From assembly GCF_024519455.1 (NCBI RefSeq), contig NZ_JALJRY010000001.1, positions 295,253 through 359,252 on the forward strand: a stretch of DNA of 64,000 nucleotides. The letters run 5' to 3'. Numbering within the stretch: the first letter of the stretch is position 1; the number at the start of each line of letters is the position of its first letter. Below the pieces are notes generated by a model. The model searched no databases. It worked only from the letters and a program-made list of their open reading frames with translations, and was not told the DNA's origin. Position numbers and translations under genes: made by a program. Source of the DNA: Streptomyces sp. STR69 (GTDB taxonomy: Bacteria > Actinomycetota > Actinomycetes > Streptomycetales > Streptomycetaceae). Of the stretch, positions 8,590-16,369 are shown piece after piece.

Positions 8590-10028
8590 TCCACCTCGGC
8601 CATCCGGCCACAGGGACGGCCGCCACCGCCCGGGGTCTCAACAGGCGTGGGTTCGGCGGGAGTCGGGGCCACCACGGAGGGTTCGGGTGACGGTACGGAC
8701 GGGGTCGTGGGCTCCGGGGTCTCCTTCACGGGATCGCTCGGAGCCGGGTATGTGGGCGTCGGTTTCGTGGGAGTCGGCTCCGGATCCGTGGGAGCCGATG
8801 GCGCCGGAGTCGGCTCCGGCTCCGAAGTCACCGGTGGCGTGGGCTCGGGCGTGGGCGTGGGAGCCGGCGTCCCAACCGGGGCCGTAGGAGCAGGTGTTGG
8901 GCTGCTGTCTCCCACCGGTATCGCTACCGTCCCGGGTCCGCCGGCGCCAAGTACGGCCGGAGGTACGGCGGTTGCCGACCCGTCCGGTGCCGGTGCGGTC
9001 GAACCGCCGCCCGGCGTCTTCGTGGGCTCCGCCGACCTCGGCTGTGATGCCACCGGTGCCTGGGAGGCCGGGACTTCGGCCACCGGGCCCTTCGCCACCG
9101 GGACCTCGGCGGAGTGGCTGCCGCCGAGGACGACGATCACCGCGACGGCGCCCGCGACGGCCGCGCCGACCGCCGCCCCCACCTGTGTCTTGGAGGCGCC
9201 GACCGCCGCGTGCCGTACGCCGTGCAGGAGTCCGCCGCCGTGACCGCCCGCCGCGGTGACCGCGCCCGCGGATCCCGCACCGAAGGCCAGCAGGAACTTG
9301 CCAGCGCCGCCGAGCACGAACACCAGCAGGGCCGGTGCCACGAGCGCGGGCAGCCGGTCGTTGGCGCGCATCAGGGCGGCGAGCCGGGCCCGGCAGTCGT
9401 CGCACCCGTCCACATGTCCGAGGAGCCGTTCGGACTGCCGCTCGGTGGCGCCGCCGCGCACATACGCGGGCATCCGGGCCCAGTGCACCTGGCACGCGGG
9501 ATCGTCCGGAGCGCCGGTCTGCGCACGCAGGAACGCCTGCCGCATGCCCTCCCGCGCGCGGTGCAGCAGTACGGCCGTGGCCCCCTGCTTGGTGCCGAGC
9601 TGGGGTCCTATCGCCGCCAGCGGCAGCCCCTCCGCCTCGGCCAGCCACAGCGCCTTCACCCAGCGCTCCGGCAACTGCTCAAGAACCCTCACCAGCAGGT
9701 CAGTCGAGGACACCTGCTCGGCCGGATCGTCCCCGTGGAGGTGCGCGGGATCGGCAACGGTCCGCTCGTCGGCCTGCGGATCACGCGGTGTCTCGCGTAC
9801 GGCGGCCCCGGCGGCGCTCGCGAGATGCTTCACCGTGGTCATGAGGTACGCCGGTACGTTGTCGATCTCATGCCCGGCGGACAGCCTGCGCCACACCCTG
9901 AAGTGCGCCTCGGCGACGAGGTCTTCGGCGACCCAGGTGTTGCGGGTGAGCGAGCGGGCGTAGGCGACGAGGCGCGGCTGCTGCTCCTCGTAGATCCGGG
10001 CGTATGCGGCGGTGGGGCCGTCGGTCAT
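8574..10028 (-). CDS. ECF sigma factor fused to zinc-finger anti-sigma-like, transmembrane and Pro/Thr-rich regions
   Basis: 484 residues in four parts. Residues about 12-75 are a sigma-70 region 2 (YARSLTRNTWVAEDLVAE) and about 108-165 a region 4 (LEQLPERWVKALWLAEAEGL). Residues 205-212 carry the zinc motif H-x3-C-x2-C seen in ZAS anti-sigma factors. One or two membrane segments follow (about 229-256 and 284-303). Residues 305-484 are a low-complexity tail rich in Pro, Thr, Ser and Glu. Predicted topology puts the sigma domains in the cytoplasm and the tail outside, so activity may depend on membrane release or on a cell-envelope signal. An AT-rich palindrome lies upstream at 10088-10104. 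Confidence 0.85.
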   Translation of the reverse strand: MTDGPTAAYARIYEEQQPRLVAYARSLTRNTWVAEDLVAEAHFRVWRRLSAGHEIDNVPAYLMTTVKHLASAAGAAVRETPRDPQADERTVADPAHLHGDDPAEQVSSTDLLVRVLEQLPERWVKALWLAEAEGLPLAAIGPQLGTKQGATAVLLHRAREGMRQAFLRAQTGAPDDPACQVHWARMPAYVRGGATERQSERLLGHVDGCDDCRARLAALMRANDRLPALVAPALLVFVLGGAGKFLLAFGAGSAGAVTAAGGHGGGLLHGVRHAAVGASKTQVGAAVGAAVAGAVAVIVVLGGSHSAEVPVAKGPVAEVPASQAPVASQPRSAEPTKTPGGGSTAPAPDGSATAVPPAVLGAGGPGTVAIPVGDSSPTPAPTAPVGTPAPTPTPEPTPPVTSEPEPTPAPSAPTDPEPTPTKPTPTYPAPSDPVKETPEPTTPSVPSPEPSVVAPTPAEPTPVETPGGGGRPCGRMAEVDQPIA

Positions 10029-10087
10029 GGCAGCAACGCTCCAGTTGCCAGTGGGGCGGGGGAATGGGTTTGTACCCTAGATGGCAA

Positions 10088-10104
10088 AACTTTCAATTAA
10101 AGTT
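10088..10104. promoter_or_regulatory. AT-rich palindrome upstream of the ECF sigma gene
   Basis: AACTTTCAATTAAAGTT has six-base perfect arms around a 5-nt centre and is strikingly AT-rich for this genome. It lies 60-76 nt upstream of the sigma-factor start, where -35/-10 elements are expected (minus-strand TAGGGT is close by at 10075-10080). A second repeat, GTCACA (10130-10135) with TGTGAC (10148-10153), lies further right towards the SsgA-like gene. The binding protein is unknown. Confidence 0.45.
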
Positions 10105-10237
10105 GCAGCCGCCCCCCAAGGTGATACAGGTCACATGAATTGCCCTGTGTGACGGCGTAATCAAAGACCCCTCCGCGTGATCAAGGAGGGTGCGTCGGCA
10201 CAACGGCCGCCGCTCCCGCCCGAATCGGAGACCGCCC

Positions 10238-10654
10238 ATGAGCCCCATCACCCTGGAACAGCCCACCGGCGCCCGCCTGATCGCCGACGACGACCAGGAG
10301 TTGGCCGTAACGGTCACGCTTCGCTACTCCTCCGGCGACCCCTTCGCCGTCCAACTCCTGTTCCCCGCCTGGATATCGCTCGACGGCAAGAAGGTGACCT
10401 GGACCTTCGCGCGGGCGCTCCTCGAGGAGGGTCTCGACACCCCCGCCGGGATGGGCAACGTACACATCAGGCCGTACGGCCCCGCCCACACGGCCGTCGA
10501 GTTCCACTCGCCGGAGGGCATCGCGATGATCCGCTTCGACTCGGTCGCGCTGCACCACTTCCTGCGCCGCACCTACCGGGTGACCGAGCCGGGCCGGGAG
10601 GCCCTGGAACCGACCCTCGACCGAGGACTCGCCTCACTGCTCGACGGCGCGTGA
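10238..10654 (+). CDS. SsgA-family sporulation/cell-division regulator (SALP)
   Basis: 138 residues. ATG 10238 is preceded by GGAG at 10227-10230, which supports it over an in-frame GTG at 10190. The sequence VTVTLRYSSGDPFAVQLLF, WTFARALLEEGLDTPAG and the final RTYRVTEPG...LDRGLASLL are hallmarks of SsgA-like proteins. These occur only in sporulating actinomycetes and help localise division and cell-wall remodelling in sporulation septa. I cannot tell which paralogue (SsgA-G) it is. It stands alone between the sigma factor (divergent) and the flavoprotein gene. Confidence 0.88.
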   Translation: MSPITLEQPTGARLIADDDQELAVTVTLRYSSGDPFAVQLLFPAWISLDGKKVTWTFARALLEEGLDTPAGMGNVHIRPYGPAHTAVEFHSPEGIAMIRFDSVALHHFLRRTYRVTEPGREALEPTLDRGLASLLDGA

Positions 10655-10728
10655 CACCGGGGGCGGGCGGCGGACCGGGGGCCAACTGCCCTCTGTGGCA
10701 GGCGAATTGGGCTTGTTATCTTCCCCTC

Positions 10729-12174
10729 ATGAGTGAATCGCCGCAGCGGCTGCCCCAGGTGTCCCGGACGTCCACCCGTGCCGTGGTCGTCGGAGGCAGT
10801 CTCGCCGGGATGCTCGCCGCAGCCGCCGTCCGGGACCACGTGGACACCGTCGAGATCATCGAGGCGCACGAGCTGCCCGAGGGACCCGAGGCACGCCCGG
10901 GCGTGCCCCAAGCGGCGCATTTCCACGTCCTGTTGTCGGGCGGAGCGGACGCGATCGACGAACTGCTGCCCGGCTCGATCGCGGAACTGCTGGCCGTGGG
11001 CGCCAACCGCGTACCCATGACGACCAACATGGTGCTGTTCTCCCCCGAGGGCTGGTACCGCCGCTGGAAGCGGGACAGCCACTACCTGATCGCCGCGAGC
11101 CGCGACCTCACCGACTCCGTCGTACGCCGGCATGTGCTGAAGGACCCGCGCATCCGTGTACGTCCGCACACCAAGGTCACCGCCCTGCTGGGGAGTTCGC
11201 GCCGGGTCACCGGGGTACGGCTGAGCGCGGCCGACGGCACCGAGAGCGAGCTGACCGCGGACCTGGTCGTCGACGCCTCAGGAAAGGCGGCGCGCACTCC
11301 GCGCTGGCTGGCCGAACTGGGCGTCCCCGCCCCGGCCGAGGCCCGCATCGACTCCGGCATGGCCTACGCCAGCCGTATCTACCGCGCCCCCGTCTCCACC
11401 CGGAACTGGCCCCTGATCAGCGTCCAGGCCGACCCGCGGAGCGGCGAGCCCGGCCGCGCGGGCGGCATCGTCCCGATCGAGGACGGCCGCTGGCACGTCA
11501 GCCTGATGGGCACCCCGGGCGGCCAACCCTCGCGCGACGCGGCCGAGTTCGAGAACTACGCCCGCACCCTCCGGCACCCGCTCGTCGCCGACCTCCTGGC
11601 CCACGCGGAGCCGCTGACCGACGTCGTCATGACCCACAGCACGGTCAACCGCCGCTACTACTACGAACGCCTCAAGTCCTGGCCCGAGGGCCTGGTCGCC
11701 CTCGGCGACTCGGTGGCCGCGTTCAACCCGGTGTACGGCCACGGCATGTCGGTGGCGGCCCTGGGCGCCGTGGCCCTGCGCACCCAACTGTCCTCCCTGG
11801 GCCTCGGCAGGGGCCTGTCCCGCACGGCCCAGCGGGCCATCGCCGGTCCCGTCGAACTCGCCTGGAGCCTCGCCGTGGGCCAGGACATCCACTACGCGAC
11901 CACCCAGGGCAAGAACGCGGACCCTGCCGACCGACTGCTGCAGCGCTACGTCAGCCGTCTCTCCCACACCGCGACGGGCTCGTACCGCGTGGCGACGGCG
12001 ATGACAGAGGTCCTGACCCTCCGGTCCCCGGGCACGGCGCTGCTCGGCCCCGGCGTTCTGACGGCCGCGCTGCTCGGACCGCTGCGGCCCCAGCTCGACG
12101 GACCGACGTTCACGACCGAGGAACGACGGCTCCTGGCGGACGCCGGTATCGCACTGCCCGGGCTCACCGCATAG
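10729..12174 (+). CDS. FAD-dependent oxidoreductase (PHBH-fold monooxygenase-like)
   Basis: 481 residues from ATG 10729. The frame is open further upstream, but the family starts at the Rossmann strand. The dinucleotide-binding motif AVVVGGSLAGMLAA lies at about residues 18-31. The conserved GDSVAAFNPVYGHGMSVA segment (FAD ribose binding, GD motif) is near residue 325. The fold is that of group A flavin monooxygenases and squalene/polyether epoxidase-like proteins. No secondary-metabolite genes flank it, so the substrate cannot be inferred. It is 74 bp behind the SsgA-like gene on the same strand. Confidence 0.85.
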   Translation: MSESPQRLPQVSRTSTRAVVVGGSLAGMLAAAAVRDHVDTVEIIEAHELPEGPEARPGVPQAAHFHVLLSGGADAIDELLPGSIAELLAVGANRVPMTTNMVLFSPEGWYRRWKRDSHYLIAASRDLTDSVVRRHVLKDPRIRVRPHTKVTALLGSSRRVTGVRLSAADGTESELTADLVVDASGKAARTPRWLAELGVPAPAEARIDSGMAYASRIYRAPVSTRNWPLISVQADPRSGEPGRAGGIVPIEDGRWHVSLMGTPGGQPSRDAAEFENYARTLRHPLVADLLAHAEPLTDVVMTHSTVNRRYYYERLKSWPEGLVALGDSVAAFNPVYGHGMSVAALGAVALRTQLSSLGLGRGLSRTAQRAIAGPVELAWSLAVGQDIHYATTQGKNADPADRLLQRYVSRLSHTATGSYRVATAMTEVLTLRSPGTALLGPGVLTAALLGPLRPQLDGPTFTTEERRLLADAGIALPGLTA

Positions 12175-12187
12175 CCGTGGCACCGGA

Positions 12188-12210
12188 TTGTCAGTGGCGG
12201 CTGCTTCCAT
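12188..12210 (+). promoter_or_regulatory. RecA-NDp/PafBC-like promoter motif (weak -10)
   Basis: TTGTCAGTG at 12188-12196, an 8-nt spacer and TTCCAT at 12205-12210 match tTGTCRgtg-N8-TAnnnT except at the second -10 base. It ends 6 nt before the ATG at 12217, the same geometry as the motif before xseA. Confidence 0.4.
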
Positions 12211-12216
12211 GACGTC

Positions 12217-12846
12217 ATGAGCACCGTGCACGACACCGCCGCCCTCCTCCCCGACCCCGCCGAACTCCGCGTCCATCTGCGCGCGTTGGCCGTCCTCGAC
12301 AGCGCGATCGGCGACGACGAGGAGTTCTGCCGGTACACCTTCCACACGGACCGGGGTCCCGAGGAGGAGGCGGCCCGGATGGACAACGGCTCGGGGGACG
12401 AGTTCTCCGTCCAGTTCACCCCGGCCGGGGTGCTCGTACTCGGCTTCGACCACGAATCGGAGATGAGCCCGTACGGGACGGACGACGAGGAGGTCTGGCC
12501 CGGCGTCATCGACGACGTGCCCGCCGCGCTGCGCCCGCTCCTGGACGATCCCGCCTTCCACGACGCGACCATGGGCGTCTCCCCGGTCACCGTCTGCCTG
12601 TGGCGCGAGACCGGCGACACCGCCTGGCGCGCCGGCCCGGCCATCGAATTCCCCGCCGGCAACGAATCCCCGGACGGCTCCGACTCCCTCTTCCACCTCC
12701 TCACGGACCGCTCCCCCGAGACGGTCCGGGCCCACTTCGAGGACTACTACGAGCGTCCGGTCCCCCTCGACGCCGTCCGCCACGTCCTCGCCGGACACCC
12801 GGTCACCCCCGAGATCACCACGGCCCTCGCTTCGCCCACCCCCTAG
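12217..12846 (+). CDS. Conserved hypothetical protein
   Basis: 209 residues, acidic (many Asp/Glu), no signal peptide or membrane segment. I do not recognise a family. The composition and the absence of catalytic motifs resemble small soluble Streptomyces proteins of unknown function, including SMI1/immunity-like ones, but no diagnostic motif is visible. A short palindrome ATGACGTCAT (12209-12218) overlaps the start codon, and a possible DNA-damage-type promoter lies immediately upstream. The high third-position GC supports coding. It is followed by the convergent esterase gene after 48 bp. Confidence 0.7.
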   Translation: MSTVHDTAALLPDPAELRVHLRALAVLDSAIGDDEEFCRYTFHTDRGPEEEAARMDNGSGDEFSVQFTPAGVLVLGFDHESEMSPYGTDDEEVWPGVIDDVPAALRPLLDDPAFHDATMGVSPVTVCLWRETGDTAWRAGPAIEFPAGNESPDGSDSLFHLLTDRSPETVRAHFEDYYERPVPLDAVRHVLAGHPVTPEITTALASPTP

Positions 12847-12894
12847 GGGGGCGAGGTCAACTGCCGTCGCTCCCGCCCCCGTTGGCGCCGTTGG

Positions 12895-13596
12895 TCAGGG
12901 AGCGACGGCGCGGCCGGTCTGCGGCGAGATCATCCCGGCGCACAGGCCGCGGGCGGTCAGTCCCTGTGCGATGCGCGGGATCGCCGCGACCGTGTTGGCC
13001 GGCCAGTCGTGCATCAGGATGACCTGGCCGGCGGTGAGCCGGCCGGCCGCCGTGACGATCGCGTCGGTGCTCGCGCCGTTCCAGTCCTGCGAGTCGACGT
13101 CCCAAATGATCTCCGTCAGACCGTACTTGGCCTCTGCGGCCTTCACCGTCGCGTTGGTCTCGCCGTACGGCGGGCGGAAGAGCCTGGGCGTGCCGCCGCC
13201 CGCGGTCGCGATGGCCTGCTGGGTCCGGGAGATCTCCGAGTCGATCGTCGCCCGGGTCTGCTGGGTGAGGTGCGGGTGGGTGTAGCTGTGGTTGCCGACC
13301 CACATGCCGGCGGCGACCTCGGCCCTGACCTGTGCGGGGTAAGTGGCCGCGTACTGGCCCTCGTTGAACATCGTGGCCCGAAGTCCGTTCTGCTTCAGCG
13401 CGTTGAGGAGGGCGGGGGTGTTGCCGGACGGGCCGTCGTCGAAGGTGAGCCCGACGTAGCCGCCGCAAGTGGCGGCCCGCGCGGGGGTGTTGAAGCCGAC
13501 GGCGAGGGTGCCCGCGGCGACCAGGGCGGCGACGGCAAGCCCGGTGGCCGGCGTGGCCACCCGGGAACGTAACGAGACGTGCGGTGCGGACTTCAT
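12895..13596 (-). CDS. axeA: Secreted acetylxylan esterase / polysaccharide deacetylase (CE4)
   Basis: 233 residues from ATG 13596, which follows GGGAGGAC at good spacing. A signal peptide precedes the mature start near ARA/ATC (about residue 42). The NodB domain shows TFDDGPSG (Asp53, Asp54), metal ligands NHSYTHPH (His103, His107), RPPYGE and the closing ILMHDWP. It closely resembles the catalytic domain of Streptomyces lividans AxeA, including the C-terminal GMISPQTGRAV, but ends there with no cellulose/xylan-binding module. It removes acetyl groups from xylan backbone residues. The gene lies 23 bp behind the GH11 xylanase and is surely co-transcribed with it. Confidence 0.92.
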   Translation of the reverse strand: MKSAPHVSLRSRVATPATGLAVAALVAAGTLAVGFNTPARAATCGGYVGLTFDDGPSGNTPALLNALKQNGLRATMFNEGQYAATYPAQVRAEVAAGMWVGNHSYTHPHLTQQTRATIDSEISRTQQAIATAGGGTPRLFRPPYGETNATVKAAEAKYGLTEIIWDVDSQDWNGASTDAIVTAAGRLTAGQVILMHDWPANTVAAIPRIAQGLTARGLCAGMISPQTGRAVAP

Positions 13597-13619
13597 GCGA
13601 AGTGTCCTCCCGAACCGGT

Positions 13620-14306
13620 TCAGCCCACCGTGATGTTGGAGTTCCCGCTGCTCTGGTAGCCCTCGGTGGCGAGGATCATGTAGTAGCTGAAGCTGCCCAG
13701 CGGCATTCCGGCGCGGGCCCACGCGTCGAAGTGGTTGCCGGTGGTGATGGTGCCGCCGGTGCGCTTCGTCTGCCGGACGCTCCAGTACTGGTCGAAGGTC
13801 TTCGTGCCCTCCACCGAGGGGGCGTTGTACCGCGTGGTCTTGTAGATGTCGTAGGTGCCGCCGTCACTGGTGACGGTGCCCTTGTACGTTCCCGTGGGCC
13901 GGTAGGTGCCCCAGTTGTCGACGATGTAGTACTCGACGAGCGGGTTCGATGTCCATCCGTAGAGCGACAGGTAGCCGTTGCCGGACGGGTTGAAGGTGCC
14001 CGAGTACGTCACGCTCCGGCGGGCACCGGTGCTCCAGCCCTTGCCGGCCACGAAGTTGCCGGTGTTGCTCCACGTGGTGCCGTAGTTGCCCCCGGAGTTG
14101 AGGGTCATGGAGACCGAGCCCTGGGAGTCGGTCCAGAACGAGTAGTAGTAGCCGTTGTTGGTGCCGGTCTGGTTCGTGGTGATCACGGTGGCGGCACTGG
14201 CGGTGCCGGGCAGGGTCATCGCCGCGAGGAGGGCGAGCAGCAGGGTGCAGGCACCGCTGATCGACAGCCTTAAGCGGTTTGTCGTGCGTGCGGGTGTGTT
14301 CTCCAT
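13620..14306 (-). CDS. Secreted endo-1,4-beta-xylanase, GH11
   Basis: 228 residues with a signal peptide cleaved near ASA/ATV (about residue 39). The jelly-roll GH11 domain is complete: [13 protein letters not shown] gives the nucleophile Glu125 and ATEGYQSSG the acid/base Glu215. There is no carbohydrate-binding module, so it resembles XlnC, or the catalytic domain of XlnB of S. lividans. Pairing with an AxeA-type esterase matches the known xlnB-axeA order. Three CGAA-N3-TTCG sites and a TTGACA-like -35 lie upstream. Confidence 0.94.
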   Translation of the reverse strand: MENTPARTTNRLRLSISGACTLLLALLAAMTLPGTASAATVITTNQTGTNNGYYYSFWTDSQGSVSMTLNSGGNYGTTWSNTGNFVAGKGWSTGARRSVTYSGTFNPSGNGYLSLYGWTSNPLVEYYIVDNWGTYRPTGTYKGTVTSDGGTYDIYKTTRYNAPSVEGTKTFDQYWSVRQTKRTGGTITTGNHFDAWARAGMPLGSFSYYMILATEGYQSSGNSNITVG

Positions 14307-14361
14307 GCCGCGTCAGTGTTGGTACGTCCCTGTCAACTGTCAATGGTTTCGGTGAGGGGTA

Positions 14362-14372
14362 CGAAATATTCG
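14362..14372. promoter_or_regulatory. Putative xylan-operon operator, site 1
   Basis: CGAAATATTCG, an 11-bp palindrome with a 3-nt centre, lies 56 nt upstream of the xylanase start. Two further sites of the same form occur at 14437-14447 and 14450-14460. Streptomyces xylanase genes are known to carry GAA-N-TTC type operators for LacI-family or other sugar regulators. Confidence 0.5.
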
Positions 14373-14436
14373 CTGGCATATTGGCAGGTGGGATCACCGG
14401 GAATCAGCAGCTCACGCAGCAAACCGAGTCAATCCT

Positions 14437-14460
14437 CGAATGTTTCGAGCGAATGTTTCG
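14437..14460. promoter_or_regulatory. Putative xylan-operon operators, sites 2 and 3
   Basis: Two tandem copies of CGAATGTTTCG (14437-14447 and 14450-14460), 13 bp centre to centre. The first extends to TCGAA-TGT-TTCGA. Both share the CGAA-N3-TTCG form with the site at 14362. They lie at the edge of a likely deletion scar, so they could also have belonged to a lost neighbour. Confidence 0.45.
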
Positions 14461-14532
14461 AAGAGAGCGCGCCGAAGACCCCCGCCGACCAGCGCCCCTC
14501 ACCGATCCGCCCTCCTCACCACCCCGTTCTCC

Positions 14533-14622
14533 TCACCGCCCCGCGAGATGCCCGGCCACGCGGTGCAGTGCGGGGTGGGTCGTCGCGGAGATCGCGCGGG
14601 CCAGGATGTCGCCCAGCGGACG
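14533..14622 (-). pseudogene. 3' remnant of an unidentified minus-strand gene
   Basis: Read on the minus strand, 14619 to 14533 encodes PLGDILARAISATTHPALH followed by a short tail and TGA. Nearly every codon ends in G or C, as in real genes of this genome, while the rightward frame over the same bases makes no sense. To the right the reading dissolves into the antisense of the monooxygenase fragment. It is best explained as the C-terminus of a deleted protein, possibly a regulator, since flavin monooxygenases often sit divergent to a MarR/TetR gene. The family is not identifiable from so short a piece. Confidence 0.35.
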
Positions 14623-15456
14623 GTGATCGACGGCCTGCTCCTCTTCACGCTGGAGGAACTGCGCCATAAGGTCGTCGACATCGCCGGCGACGACTTCGGC
14701 ATGCACGACCCGTCCTGGCTGTCCCGCTACGGCAACGCCACGCGCCTGGCCACCGAGTACCGGCGCGGACGCGTCGTACTCGCCGGCGACGCCGCCCACC
14801 AGCACTACCCCACGGGCGGCGTCGGCATGAACGTCGGTTTCCAGGACGCCTTCAACCTCGGCTGGAAGCTCGCGGCGACCATCGACGGCTGGGCCTCGGA
14901 CGGACTGCTGGACAGCTACCACACCGACCGCCACCCGGTCGGCGAGCAGTTGATGGAACACAGCCGCGCGCAGACCTACCTGTTCCACGCCTTCACGCCC
15001 GAGGGCCTCGCCCTGCGCGACCTGCTGAGCCGAATGGTCCCGGAATCAAGGGAGTTCAGCGACGTACTGGCCGGCCGCCTCACCGCGCTCGACGTCGCCT
15101 ACCCGAGCACCGACCCCGCGGCCCACCCGGTGACCGGCACCCGCGCCCCCGACCTCGCCCTCCCCGGCACGGACAGCACCCTGTTCGGCGCGCTGCGGGC
15201 GGACTCGTACGTCCTGCTCGACCTCACGGCCGACGGCGCGCTCGCCGACCGCGCCCAGCGGCGGATCACCGTGCGCGGCGGGGCGCCCGACCGGACCCGG
15301 GACGCCTGGGAGGACGTACGCGCCGCGCTGATCCGCCCCGGCGGACATGTCGCGTGGGCCTGGACGGAACAGGACGACATCAAGCTGGCGGCACAGGTGG
15401 ACACGGTCATCGCCACGACCCTGGGCCGCTGGTCGAACGGGAAGGGGACCGGAATC
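14620..15456 (+). pseudogene. 5'-truncated FAD-dependent aromatic monooxygenase fragment, in frame with the following SDR
   Basis: Homology starts abruptly near TLEELRHKV (about 14644) and contains the C-terminal third of an aklavinone/rifampicin-type hydroxylase: RVVLAGDAAHQHYPTGGVG (FAD-binding GD motif), MNVGFQDAFNLGWKLA and the thioredoxin-like C-terminal domain. The N-terminal Rossmann motif and about 230 residues are missing. The frame is open from 14440, but that leader is not protein-like. There is no stop before the SDR ATG at 15457, so any product would be a fusion. An intact ancestor may have resembled the oxygenase-SDR fusions PgaM/UrdM of angucycline pathways. Confidence 0.6.
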
Positions 15457-16212
15457 ATGGATCTCGGACTGCGGGACAGGGTGTACATCGTCACCGGCGG
15501 CACGCGCGGCCTCGGCTACGCCGTCGCCCGTGAACTGGTCGCCGACGGCGCCAAAGTGGTCGTCACCGGCCGCGACGCGAAGCGCGCGGTCGAGGCCGCG
15601 GCCGAGCTGGGCCCGAACGCGGCCGGGGTCGGCGTGGACAACGCCGACCCGCGGGCTCCGCAGCAACTGATCGCCAGCGCGCGGGAGTTGTTCGGCGCGT
15701 TCGACGGCATCCTCGTCAGCGTCGGCGGTCCGCCCGCGGGCAATGTCGCGGACAACACCGACGAACAGTGGCAGGAGGCCTTCGAGTCGGTGTTCCTGGG
15801 CGCGGTCCGCCTCGCGAGGGCAGCCGCCGCAGAACTCGGGGAGGGCGGCGCGATCGGCCTCGTCCTGTCCATCACGGCACATGAACCGACCCCCGGCATG
15901 GCCATCTCCAACGGCCTGCGACCCGGACTCGCCGGTTTCGCGAAATCCCTCGCGGACGAACTGGGCCCCCGCGGAATCCGCGTCTTCGGCCTGCCCCCCG
16001 GCCGCATCGGCACGGACCGCATGCGCGACCTCGACGGCCTCGCCCCCGACCCCGCCGCGAAACGCGCGGCCAACGAGTCCGCGATCCCGCTCCGCCGCTA
16101 CGGAGCCCCGGAGGAGTTCGGCCGCGCGGGCGCGTTCATGCTGTCACCGGCGGCGTCGTACGTCACCGGGGTGATGCTGTCGGTGGACGGCGGGGTGCGG
16201 CGGGGCTTCTGA
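15457..16212 (+). CDS. SDR family oxidoreductase, atypical active site
   Basis: 251 residues. ATG 15457 has its own Shine-Dalgarno (AAGGGGA, 15442-15448), so it can be translated independently although the frame is continuous with the monooxygenase fragment upstream. TGGTRGLG (residues 13-20) is the cofactor loop, and the C-terminal YVTGVMLSVDGG is classical. The catalytic YxxxK is not present: the aligned segment reads ISNGLRPGLAGF, with Ser and Arg in place of Tyr and Lys. Such divergent SDRs are common in actinobacteria, with uncertain chemistry. The NADP cofactor is suggested by TGRDAKRA. Confidence 0.8.
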   Translation: MDLGLRDRVYIVTGGTRGLGYAVARELVADGAKVVVTGRDAKRAVEAAAELGPNAAGVGVDNADPRAPQQLIASARELFGAFDGILVSVGGPPAGNVADNTDEQWQEAFESVFLGAVRLARAAAAELGEGGAIGLVLSITAHEPTPGMAISNGLRPGLAGFAKSLADELGPRGIRVFGLPPGRIGTDRMRDLDGLAPDPAAKRAANESAIPLRRYGAPEEFGRAGAFMLSPAASYVTGVMLSVDGGVRRGF

Positions 16213-16369
16213 CGCCGTACGGCCATGGGGAGCGCGGGGGAACTGCACGATCCCCGGCGCCTCCCGGCCGTCCGCCGACCGGACGACGGACCGTCGGACG
16301 CCTTCGGTAGGGTTGCCCGACGGCAGACCGGCCGACGCGCGATGTTGTCACGGACCGATGCGGTGGGGC

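Noticed and set aside
8650..9060. Repetitive tract that might be a noncoding repeat
   Set aside because: It encodes the Pro/Thr/Glu-rich tail of the sigma-factor fusion.
10190..10237. GTG start for the SsgA-like gene
   Set aside because: The added Arg-rich residues do not fit the family and ATG 10238 has a good GGAG.
10729..16212. Secondary-metabolite biosynthetic cluster around the flavoproteins and SDRs
   Set aside because: No polyketide, peptide or terpene synthase occurs; the genes are separated by unrelated xylan and hypothetical genes.
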